7,243 bases of DNA. It comes from Gammaproteobacteria bacterium. GTDB lineage: Bacteria > Pseudomonadota > Gammaproteobacteria > Steroidobacterales > Steroidobacteraceae. Positions 1 to 6,056 of this stretch are shown one piece after another (positions within the stretch are counted from its first letter, which is position 1; each line of letters begins with the position of its first letter). The notes beneath the pieces are model-generated. The model was not told the origin of the DNA, searched no databases, and saw only the letters and a program-made list of their open reading frames with translations. The stretch spans positions 5,335 through 12,577 of the forward strand of contig PMMB01000242.1 of NCBI GenBank assembly GCA_003165495.1. The letters run 5' to 3'. Both the position numbers and the translations under genes were made by a program.

Positions 1-1133
1 TCAAAATCGGCTTCATCGGCGCCAAGGTCGCGGTCGAGCCCGAGAAGAGCCTCATCGCCGGACACGCCGTCGATTTCGTCGCCCGCAACGAATTCGACTT
101 CACCATCAAGGAAGTCGCCGACGGCATGCCTTTGAGCGACATCAAAGGACTTTCTTACCGGAACCGGGAGGGGGTCATCGTTCACAACGAGGACCGCGTC
201 GTTCTCGAGAACATGGACTCGCTTCCCTGGGTGACGCCGGTCTACAAGCGCGATCTTACGATCGAGAAATATTTCGGCGGCTATCTGAAGCATCCCTACA
301 TCTCGTTCTATACGGGACGCGGTTGCAAATCGCGCTGCACCTTCTGCCTGTGGCCTCAGACGGTGGGAGGGCATCGTTATCGCGTGCGCTCGGTCGAAAA
401 TGTCGTCGCGGAAATGAAATGGGCGAAAAACGCCTTCCCGCAGGTGAAGGAATTCTTTTTCGACGATGACACGTTGACCGACAACCTTCCGCGTGTCGAG
501 GCACTGGCGAAGGAGTTGGGCAAGCTCGGAGTCACCTGGTCGTGCAACGCCAAGGCCAATGTTCCACGCAAGACGCTCGAAGTCATGAAGGACAATGGCC
601 TGCGTCTGCTGCTCGTCGGCTATGAATCCGGCAATCAACAAATCTTGATCAACATCAAGAAGGGCATGCGGGTGGATTTCGCCCGCCGCTTCACCAAGGA
701 CTGCCACGAGCTCGGCATCGTCATCCACGGCACGTTCATTCTGGGCCTGCCCGGCGAGACCCGGGAGACGATCCAGCAGACGCTGGATTTCGCCAAAGAG
801 ATCAATCCCCACACGATTCAGATTTCGCTTGCGGCCCCCTATCCGGGCACCTTCCTCTACCGGCAGGCGAAGGAGAACGGCTGGCTCTACAATGAGGAAA
901 TCGATCTTTTGACGCAGGAAGGCACGCAGATTGCGCCCCTGAACTATCCGCACCTCAGCCACGGCGAGATTTTCAATTCCGTCGAGGACTTCTACAAGAA
1001 ATTCTACTTCCGCCCGTCCAAGATCGCATCCATCGTGGCCGAGATGATCGCCAGTCCCGAAATGATGAAACGCCGTTTGCGCGAGGGTGTGGAATTCTTC
1101 CGCTTCTTGCGTACGCGGCGCGACACTGCTTGA
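1..1133 (+). CDS. hpnJ: Hopanoid biosynthesis radical SAM protein HpnJ, 5'-truncated by the window edge
   Basis: B12-binding/radical SAM enzyme of the HpnJ family, which is linked genetically to converting glucosaminyl bacteriohopanetetrol into the cyclitol ether head group. The frame is open from base 3, leaving 376 visible residues; the first 100 or so of a protein of roughly 470 should lie upstream. The ATG at 126 is internal: coding continues before it with a segment (AKVAVEPEKSL) that looks like the end of a B12-binding domain. The radical SAM cluster motif CxxxCxxC is at bases 324-347 (GCKSRCTFC, visible C108, C112, C115) and would bind the 4Fe-4S cluster. FFFDDDTLT, GYESGNQQ and GTFILGLPGET are typical radical SAM barrel segments. 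The tail (FYKKFYFRPSKIAS, then MMKRRLREGVEFF) is what I recognise as characteristic of HpnJ. It ends TGA at 1133, converging on hpnA. Family assignment is firm; the exact reaction is inferred from family knowledge. Confidence 0.93.
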   Translation, partial: KIGFIGAKVAVEPEKSLIAGHAVDFVARNEFDFTIKEVADGMPLSDIKGLSYRNREGVIVHNEDRVVLENMDSLPWVTPVYKRDLTIEKYFGGYLKHPYISFYTGRGCKSRCTFCLWPQTVGGHRYRVRSVENVVAEMKWAKNAFPQVKEFFFDDDTLTDNLPRVEALAKELGKLGVTWSCNAKANVPRKTLEVMKDNGLRLLLVGYESGNQQILINIKKGMRVDFARRFTKDCHELGIVIHGTFILGLPGETRETIQQTLDFAKEINPHTIQISLAAPYPGTFLYRQAKENGWLYNEEIDLLTQEGTQIAPLNYPHLSHGEIFNSVEDFYKKFYFRPSKIASIVAEMIASPEMMKRRLREGVEFFRFLRTRRDTA

Positions 1134-1154
1134 AACGGTGCCCCTCGCAGGGAG

Positions 1155-2141
1155 TCAGGACAAAAGACCGCGCTCGCGAAACCAGCGCACCGCATCCTCG
1201 AACGCCTCGAGCGGCGGCCGCCAGCGGTAACCCAACACGCTGACCGCCTTGCTGCTCGAGAAGAACATGCGTTTGCGCGACATGCGCACACCTTCGAGCG
1301 TCACTCGACCGCTGCGGCCGGAGAGTCTGGCGAATGCTTCGGCAAGGTACGCAACGGGCAGCACCGCGGCGTACGGCAGACGGACGCGCGGCGGCGTGCG
1401 CCCGACGAGCCGCGCGATCTGCGCGAGAATCATCTGCAACGTCATATCCTCGCCGCCTAAAATATAGCGTTCACCCGCTCCGCCGCGCTCGAACGCCAGC
1501 AGATGTCCGGCGGCGACGTCATCCACATGCACGATATTGAGTCCCGTATCCACATACGCGGGCATCCGGCCGGATGCCGCATCGAGAACGAGCTGCCCGG
1601 TCGGGGTGGGCTTTATGTCGCCCGGACCGACCGGTGTCGATGGATTGACGATGACCACCGACATACCCATCCGAGCCGCATCCCGCACCACCTCTTCCGC
1701 GAGGTACTTCGAGCGCTTGTAATGACCGATCATGTTGCTTAAGGCCACGGGAGTCCGCTCGTCTCCCGGCGAGCCGTCCGACGGAATGCCGATGGTGGCA
1801 ACGCTGCTCGTGTAGACGATGCGCCCAACTCCCGCCGTGCGGGCGGCATTCAATATGTTGCGGGTTCCTTCGACATTGGTGCGATAGAGCGCCTTAGGAT
1901 CGCGCGCCCCCAGCCGATAGTCCGCCGCGACGTGAAACAATCCTGAGCAACCCTCGAGCGCGCGTTCGAGCGAACTTAAGTCCGCGAGATCGCCCTCCAC
2001 AACCTCCACCGCAAGCCGCTGCAGATTGCCGCGGTCCGAGCCGGTGCGCACCAGGACTCGGACCTGCCATCCCGCGACACTGAGGGCCCTTGCGACGGCC
2101 GCGCCGACGAAACCGGTTGCGCCGGTGACCAGCGCCTTCAT
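1155..2141 (-). CDS. hpnA: Hopanoid-associated sugar epimerase/dehydrogenase HpnA (SDR family)
   Basis: Extended short-chain dehydrogenase/reductase of 328 residues, the usual size for HpnA. The N-terminus MKALVTGATGFVG holds the Rossmann GxxGxxG motif at residues 7-13. VEGDLADLSSL (48-58) fits the loop near the adenine ring, TSS (111-113) supplies the catalytic Ser, and YKRSK (141-145) is the YxxxK active site. VNPSTPVGPGDIKPTPTG (166-183) is characteristic of dihydroflavonol-reductase-like SDRs and of HpnA. The start at 2141 is chosen because the Rossmann fold begins there and because ATG overlaps the hpnG stop as ATGA. The frame stays open further upstream to 2537, but that part is low-complexity Arg/Gly/Ser-rich translation inside hpnG and is not coding. 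No Shine-Dalgarno is visible, so translation is probably coupled to hpnG. It is the last gene of the minus-strand operon. The cofactor is expected to be NAD(P); substrate and reaction are not firmly established for the family, and a side-chain role is an inference. Confidence 0.93.
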   Translation of the reverse strand: MKALVTGATGFVGAAVARALSVAGWQVRVLVRTGSDRGNLQRLAVEVVEGDLADLSSLERALEGCSGLFHVAADYRLGARDPKALYRTNVEGTRNILNAARTAGVGRIVYTSSVATIGIPSDGSPGDERTPVALSNMIGHYKRSKYLAEEVVRDAARMGMSVVIVNPSTPVGPGDIKPTPTGQLVLDAASGRMPAYVDTGLNIVHVDDVAAGHLLAFERGGAGERYILGGEDMTLQMILAQIARLVGRTPPRVRLPYAAVLPVAYLAEAFARLSGRSGRVTLEGVRMSRKRMFFSSSKAVSVLGYRWRPPLEAFEDAVRWFRERGLLS

Positions 2142-2821
2142 GCGACGCGAGCGCCGGCGACTGCGGCCAACGAACGAGTCGCTGTTCGATATCGCTGCAT
2201 CAGACGGATCAACGCGATGAGATCCAGAGGCGCCGCAGCGAGTCCGCCGATGAGGCGCCCGATGTTCACTTGGCCCCCGCGGCTTGCCGCCACGACTGCT
2301 CGCGGCAGCACATCCGCGGCAGTATCCACGATCACGCGCACGGCGATAAACGGCAGGCTGCGAGCCGCGGCAACTTCCGCGATGGCCAGACTTTCCATGT
2401 CCACCGCCACGGCACCGGTCTCGCGAAACGCCGTGGCCTTGTCCGCCACCGTGTCGATCGCTGTTAAGCTCGTGAGCAACTTGCCGGCGGCAACCGGCCG
2501 CACCTTGGCGATCACAAGGCGCAACTGCTCGCGCCACTTCTCCGCAGTGGCGAATCGCGCGCCGTCACGGGAAATGACTTCGCAAGGGACAACGACATTG
2601 CCGGCGCTCAAACGTGGATCGAGCCCGCCGGCCAACCCGAAACTCATCAGGGCCGCGGCTCCGGCATCGACGAGGCTACGGGCAGCGATCGCGGCCAAGG
2701 CGCCGCCCATGCCGCTGACGGCGAGCAGCGCTCCGTCGCTGAGAGATGACAATCCGTCGCGCCGCCGCACCGCCGGCCCTAGGGTGCGCGCCTCCGCCTT
2801 GAGCGCCACGACGACGCCCAT
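2138..2821 (-). CDS. hpnG: Hopanoid-associated nucleosidase/phosphorylase HpnG
   Basis: Protein of 227 residues in the MTA/SAH nucleosidase-purine phosphorylase superfamily. HpnG removes adenine from adenosylhopane, giving ribosylhopane or its phosphate, the step after HpnH. Motifs in order: E10 in VVVALKAEA, matching the E. coli MTAN Glu12 region; SFGLAGGLDPRLSAGNVVVP (60-79), the conserved Gly-rich phosphate/ribose segment; VAVDMESLAIA (138-148), whose E143 matches the ribose-binding MES glutamate; and VRVIVDTA (161-168), whose D166 matches the general-acid Asp of MTAN (VRxxSD). All key positions are present, so it should be active. The start at 2821 begins directly with the first beta strand and lies 5 bp after the shc stop. 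An in-frame ATG at 2962 would add 47 residues that only overlap the shc 3' end and match nothing in the family. No clear Shine-Dalgarno is seen, so translational coupling to shc is likely. The stop overlaps the hpnA start by 4 bp. Confidence 0.93.
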   Translation of the reverse strand: MGVVVALKAEARTLGPAVRRRDGLSSLSDGALLAVSGMGGALAAIAARSLVDAGAAALMSFGLAGGLDPRLSAGNVVVPCEVISRDGARFATAEKWREQLRLVIAKVRPVAAGKLLTSLTAIDTVADKATAFRETGAVAVDMESLAIAEVAAARSLPFIAVRVIVDTAADVLPRAVVAASRGGQVNIGRLIGGLAAAPLDLIALIRLMQRYRTATRSLAAVAGARVA

Positions 2822-2826
2822 CCCAT

Positions 2827-4809
2827 TCAATGAGCAATTCCGCGACGCGTCAGAGTACGGTAGGCCGTCAGTGCCCAGAGCGGGAAATACGCGGAATAAC
2901 CGTGATATCGCAAATAGAACACGCGCGGAAAGCCGGGCGCCGTGAAACTTGAGTCGCTCCACAGTCCATCCGCCTGCTGCGTGCGCATCAGGAACTCAGC
3001 AGCGCGTCGCGCGGCGTCTGATCGGGCCTCGCCCGCGGCCAGCAACCCCAGAAGCGCCCAGGCGCTCTGGTAGGCGGTGCTTGGGAATTTCCCGGACTCG
3101 CGAGGTGCGTGCGCGTAGGAATCGTTGCTCTCGCCCCAGCCGCCATCCGCATTCTGCTTGAGCTTCAGCCATTCGATTGCGCGCCGCACGGCAGGATCAT
3201 CGGCGCCGATGTGCGCTTGTGCGAATGCCGTCAGCACCGACCAGGTGCCGTAAATGTAGTTGGTGCCCCAGCGGCCGAACCACGACCCGTCGGGTTCTTG
3301 CTGCTTGCGCAGGTAGGCGATCGCTCGAGCCAACGCCTGCTCGTCTTGCGGGCGGCCGATGCGCGCCAACACCGTCACCACCCGCGCGGTGACATCGCTC
3401 GTGGGGGGATCGAGGAGCGCGCCATGATCGGCGAACGGAATCTTGTTGAGGTAGTAGCTGGTGTTGTCGGCATCGAAGGCGGCAAAGCCGCCGTCCTTGC
3501 TTTGCATTCCGACCAACCAATCCAGCGCGCGGCGCACACTCTCGGCGTAACGGGCAGAATCGCGCGCCTGATGCATGGCCCACACGACCACCGCCGTGTC
3601 ATCGAGATCCGGGTAGTAGCTATTCGCGAACTGAAACGCCCAGCCGCCGCCGGCCAACCCCGGGCGGTTCGCCTGCCAGTCTCCGGGTTCGTCGAGCAGC
3701 TGCCGTGTTTGCAACCAGTCGAGCGCTCGCATCGACGCGTCCGTCGACGTGGTATCGCCGGCCTCTTGCATCGCCAGAATCGCAAGTGCGGTGTCCCAGA
3801 TCGGCGAGACGCAGGGCTGGCAGTAGGCGCTCGATGGACCTACGACAGTGAGCTTTTGCAGCGCGCGTTTCGCAGTGAGGCGCCGCGGGTCGTCTTCGGC
3901 ATAGCCGAGAATCACCATCGCTTCCAAGGCGTTGACCATGGCCGGAAAGATGGCGCCGAGGCCGTCTTCGCCGTTGAGTCGCTCGAGCATCCAGGTTTCC
4001 GCGCGGCGGGTTGCAATCTCGCGCATGCGAGCCGGAATCAACGGATCGATCAAGCGCCCGAGTCGATCGGCCGCCAGGAACGCCTTTGCCACTATCCCTG
4101 AGCGCCGGAAATAATCTTGCTCCTCCTCGGGCGGAGTCGTGAACAACTCGCGAATGTCTACGTTCCGCGGGTTTTTGGCGACCGGCTTGCGTGTGCACAA
4201 AATGAACAACGGAACCATGACGGTGCGCGACCAATAGGCCACCTTATCGAGATGGAACGGGAACCATCGCGGCAGCAGCATGATTTCGACGGGAATATAG
4301 GGCACGCCGCGCCATGGCAGTTGCCCGAACAGCGCAAGTGCAATCCGCGTAAACACATTGACCCGGGCGGCGCCGCCGCTCTGCAATATCGCGGCGCGTG
4401 CTCGCACCATGTGCGGCGCGTCCGGACCGTCTCCGGCGAGCTTCAAGGCATAGTAGGCTTTGACCGAGCAGCTTATATTGAAGTCGCCGCCGTGATAGAG
4501 CGGCCAGCCGCCGTGCTCGGCTTGGGCGGAGCGCAGATAGCGGCAGAACTTCGCCTCGAGCGGTGCGTCGATCTCGTCCAAGAAGTGCATCATCATGATG
4601 TACTCGGCCGGGATGGTGCAGTCCGCCTCGAGCTCGAATAACCAGTACCCTTCGGCATCCTGTCGAGCAATGAGCGCGTCGCGGGCGTCCACGACCGCGC
4701 GATCCAAGGGTGAATCCGTTACCCGCCGGAGCGTGTGCGACACGATGTCGCCACGCGCGTCCGATTGCGGTGCCGGGTAGGAACCCGGTTTCGGCGCGAT
4801 GCGGCTCAC
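2827..4809 (-). CDS. shc: Squalene-hopene cyclase
   Basis: Class II triterpene cyclase of 660 residues (family about 630-680), also called hpnF. It cyclises squalene to hopene (diploptene) and/or hopanol at the membrane as a monotopic enzyme. The catalytic acid motif DxDDTA is intact as DLDDTA at 401-406. QW repeats are visible at Q50-W56 (QDAEGYW), about 95-102, 436-442, 504-510 (QEPDGSW), 552-558 (QNADGGW) and 611-617 (QQADGLW). Other conserved stretches are LEADCTIPAEY (60-70), GGWAFQFANSYYPD (388-401) and the C-terminal SFTAPGFPRVFYLRYHGY (621-638). The start is GTG at 4809, overlapping the TGA of the upstream squalene synthase gene as GTGA, and the first 25-30 residues are a variable leader before the conserved SPLDRAVVDARDAL. 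GGGAA 10-14 bases upstream is a weak ribosome site. There are no frameshifts or lost motifs. Identification is very secure; only the precise start is open. Confidence 0.98.
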   Translation of the reverse strand: MSRIAPKPGSYPAPQSDARGDIVSHTLRRVTDSPLDRAVVDARDALIARQDAEGYWLFELEADCTIPAEYIMMMHFLDEIDAPLEAKFCRYLRSAQAEHGGWPLYHGGDFNISCSVKAYYALKLAGDGPDAPHMVRARAAILQSGGAARVNVFTRIALALFGQLPWRGVPYIPVEIMLLPRWFPFHLDKVAYWSRTVMVPLFILCTRKPVAKNPRNVDIRELFTTPPEEEQDYFRRSGIVAKAFLAADRLGRLIDPLIPARMREIATRRAETWMLERLNGEDGLGAIFPAMVNALEAMVILGYAEDDPRRLTAKRALQKLTVVGPSSAYCQPCVSPIWDTALAILAMQEAGDTTSTDASMRALDWLQTRQLLDEPGDWQANRPGLAGGGWAFQFANSYYPDLDDTAVVVWAMHQARDSARYAESVRRALDWLVGMQSKDGGFAAFDADNTSYYLNKIPFADHGALLDPPTSDVTARVVTVLARIGRPQDEQALARAIAYLRKQQEPDGSWFGRWGTNYIYGTWSVLTAFAQAHIGADDPAVRRAIEWLKLKQNADGGWGESNDSYAHAPRESGKFPSTAYQSAWALLGLLAAGEARSDAARRAAEFLMRTQQADGLWSDSSFTAPGFPRVFYLRYHGYSAYFPLWALTAYRTLTRRGIAH

Positions 4810-5933
4810 GATCCCGAGTTCCCGTAAGAGCGGCGCAGCTTGTGCTCCGCTTCGCGAGCCGGTTCTTCCTGAAGACTAATCGGCGCCGGGCGCGAGTGAC
4901 GCAGGTCGGAGAGGCGCGCGAGCGGCAGACCGCGCGCGGCCTGGGCGAACAAGCGCCGGAGCATCCAGTCGCTGCGTCCCGCGACATGCGTCAATAGGCG
5001 GGTCATGGCGACCGCGGATCGCGTCACCTTCACTTGGGCGCCGGCGGTAAAGCGCGGATTGTACTCAATCTTGCGCAACGTGAGGACGGCAAGCCCGATC
5101 GCCCACAAGCAGAAGCGGCGTATGCCGGCCTCCTTGCTTGGAATCAATAACGTGTAGTCGAGCGCGTTGCGCAGATGCGCATGAGCCACGCCGAGAAGCT
5201 CGCGAAAGCCGGCGCCGAAGCGCGGATCAAAGGGCTCACTCGACACTTCAGCGAGATCGACTCCATGACGGGTGAACATATCCTGCGGCAGCCAGCACGC
5301 GCCGCGGCTGCGGTCCTCCCACACGTCCTTGAGAATATTCGTCATCTGAAGCCCCTGCGCAAAGGACGCGGCGATGGCGGACAGCGCGGGGCGGTGACGG
5401 GCAATATCCGGCGAATAATCGCAAAACAGATCGGTGAGCATTTCGCCGACGACGCCCGCAACGTAGTAGCAATAGTCGTCCAGGTCGCTCGATCGCGCGA
5501 GGCCCTTCAGGCTCGCGCTGAACTGGAAACGAGGCATCCCTGAGCACATGAGCTGGACGCAGCGTTGGATCGCGGCCCGCTGCGGCTCATTGAGACGCCC
5601 CATGACTCCGATGACGCGCTGCATGTTGCTCACCAGATCGCGCTCTGTCGCCAGTGTCCGGTCCGACAGCCGCTGCTCGATTTCCCGAGCCAGCGGCTCA
5701 GGTTCCCCGTGGCCGGCCAGCACCGCGCTGAAGCGTTGCAAAAAAGCCAATGTTTCGGGGGGCGTCAGCGCCGGCTCGTCCTCGATGGTATCGGCTATTC
5801 GGCACAGCAAATAGGCGCAGGTCACCGCCGTGCGCAGGCCATGAGGCAGCTGCGGGATCGTCAGCGCGAAGGTGCGCGAGACATGGGGGAGAATATGGTC
5901 TTGATAGACTTCATCTGAACTGACGGAATCCAT
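4806..5933 (-). CDS. Squalene synthase (farnesyl-diphosphate farnesyltransferase type)
   Basis: Trans-isoprenyl diphosphate synthase of 375 residues, expected to condense two farnesyl diphosphates to presqualene diphosphate and reduce it with NADPH to squalene, the Shc substrate. VSRTFALTIP (18-27) and the first Asp-rich motif DTIED (48-52) resemble the SQS motif DTLED. YCYYVAGVVGEMLTDLF (154-170) matches the SQS segment YCHYVAGLVG with the catalytic Tyr. The second Asp-rich motif is MTNILKDVWED (197-207). RRFCLWAIGLAVLTLRKIEYNP (272-293), then VKVTRS (301-306), matches the region of eukaryotic SQS that contributes to reduction and is absent from CrtB/HpnC/HpnD proteins of about 280-310 residues. 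Unlike eukaryotic SQS, the C-terminus has no evident membrane anchor; it is Arg/Pro-rich and polar. It is the first gene of the minus-strand operon; its ATG at 5933 has a weak GAG about 12 bases upstream. No symbol is given because sqs, erg9 and hpnD labels are all used. A phytoene synthase-like or HpnD-like activity is possible but less likely. Confidence 0.88.
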   Translation of the reverse strand: MDSVSSDEVYQDHILPHVSRTFALTIPQLPHGLRTAVTCAYLLCRIADTIEDEPALTPPETLAFLQRFSAVLAGHGEPEPLAREIEQRLSDRTLATERDLVSNMQRVIGVMGRLNEPQRAAIQRCVQLMCSGMPRFQFSASLKGLARSSDLDDYCYYVAGVVGEMLTDLFCDYSPDIARHRPALSAIAASFAQGLQMTNILKDVWEDRSRGACWLPQDMFTRHGVDLAEVSSEPFDPRFGAGFRELLGVAHAHLRNALDYTLLIPSKEAGIRRFCLWAIGLAVLTLRKIEYNPRFTAGAQVKVTRSAVAMTRLLTHVAGRSDWMLRRLFAQAARGLPLARLSDLRHSRPAPISLQEEPAREAEHKLRRSYGNSGS

Positions 5934-5958
5934 GCGGACAGTATCTCGGAAACCCTGA

Positions 5959-5967
5959 AGAATAGCA
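5959..5967 (-). promoter_or_regulatory. Weak candidate extended -10 promoter for the squalene synthase-shc-hpnG-hpnA operon
   Basis: On the minus strand TGC followed by TATTCT fits an extended -10 element (four of six matches to TATAAT plus the TG). No good -35 hexamer is found 16-18 bp upstream (best GGGCTA). Transcription would begin near 5952, leaving a leader of about 19 bases with a weak GAG ribosome site. A promoter is needed here because the operon starts here, but this particular placement is uncertain; lack of a -35 would suit dependence on an activator bound at the nearby inverted repeats. Confidence 0.3.
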
Positions 5968-5991
5968 TCATGTCAGCCGCCTAGCCCTGGT

Positions 5992-6022
5992 GCAAATTTG
6001 CGACATTGGGTGCAACCGTTGC
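5992..6022. promoter_or_regulatory. Paired inverted repeats, candidate operator
   Basis: Site 1 (5992-6001) is a perfect 10-bp palindrome, GCAAATTTGC. Site 2 (6012-6022) is GCAAC-C-GTTGC, a perfect 5-bp inverted repeat around one base. Both left arms sit in a direct repeat GGTGCAA, at 5989-5995 and 6009-6015, exactly 20 bp apart, or about two helical turns, so two dimers could bind the same DNA face. Site 2 overlaps the candidate dxs -35. The pattern is seen directly; that it binds a regulator, and which one, is inference. Confidence 0.45.
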
Positions 6023-6047
6023 CACTCGGGCGGCGGCGCAGTATAAA
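6019..6047 (+). promoter_or_regulatory. dxs: Candidate sigma70 promoter for dxs (near-leaderless)
   Basis: The -35 hexamer TTGCCA (6019-6024) and the -10 hexamer TATAAA (6042-6047) are separated by the optimal 17 bp; each matches the E. coli consensus at five (-10) or four (-35) of six positions. Transcription would begin around 6053-6055, only a few bases before the dxs ATG at 6057. That would leave a leaderless or almost leaderless message, consistent with the lack of any Shine-Dalgarno before dxs. The -35 hexamer overlaps the right arm of the inverted repeat at 6012-6022, which would suit regulation by a bound protein. Confidence 0.55.
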
Positions 6048-6056
6048 CTGCCGCAG

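Larger units (their letters stand above)
5934..6056. promoter_or_regulatory. Divergent promoter region between the squalene synthase operon and dxs
   Basis: This 123-bp stretch is the only sizeable gap in the window and separates two start codons pointing away from each other, so it must drive at least one and probably both transcripts. It holds a sigma70-like promoter for dxs, a weaker extended -10 candidate for the minus-strand operon, and two inverted repeats of the form GCAA..TTGC between them. I see no riboswitch-like structure, no small gene of useful size and no terminator in it. The promoter role is inferred from gene orientation and motifs. Confidence 0.8.

Noticed and set aside
1134..1154. 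Possible bidirectional terminator between hpnJ and hpnA
   Set aside because: The only stem is four base pairs (CCCT/AGGG) and there is no T-run on either strand, so an intrinsic terminator is not supported.
2142..2537. In-frame upstream extension of hpnA by 132 codons
   Set aside because: The extension overlaps hpnG in another frame, is Arg/Gly-rich with no domain, and the Rossmann motif starts at the ATG at 2141, which overlaps the hpnG stop as ATGA.
2217..2945. Plus-strand open frame of 242 codons opposite hpnG and the shc 3' end
   Set aside because: Composition is Arg/Ala/Thr/Ser-rich low-complexity translation opposite well-identified genes; no motif or ribosome site supports it.
2822..2962. 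In-frame upstream extension of hpnG by 47 codons
   Set aside because: It merely reads the shc 3' end in another frame; the nucleosidase fold begins at the ATG at 2821, which sits 5 bp after the shc stop.
3109..4101. Long open frame on the + strand (330 codons) antisense to shc
   Set aside because: It lies wholly opposite a secure squalene-hopene cyclase, is rich in Arg, Ala and Gly with no recognisable motif, and is the kind of open frame expected opposite a high-GC gene.
5970..5984. Four-codon upstream open frame (ATG to TAG) before dxs
   Set aside because: It lies upstream of the predicted dxs transcription start, has no ribosome site, and such short frames arise by chance.
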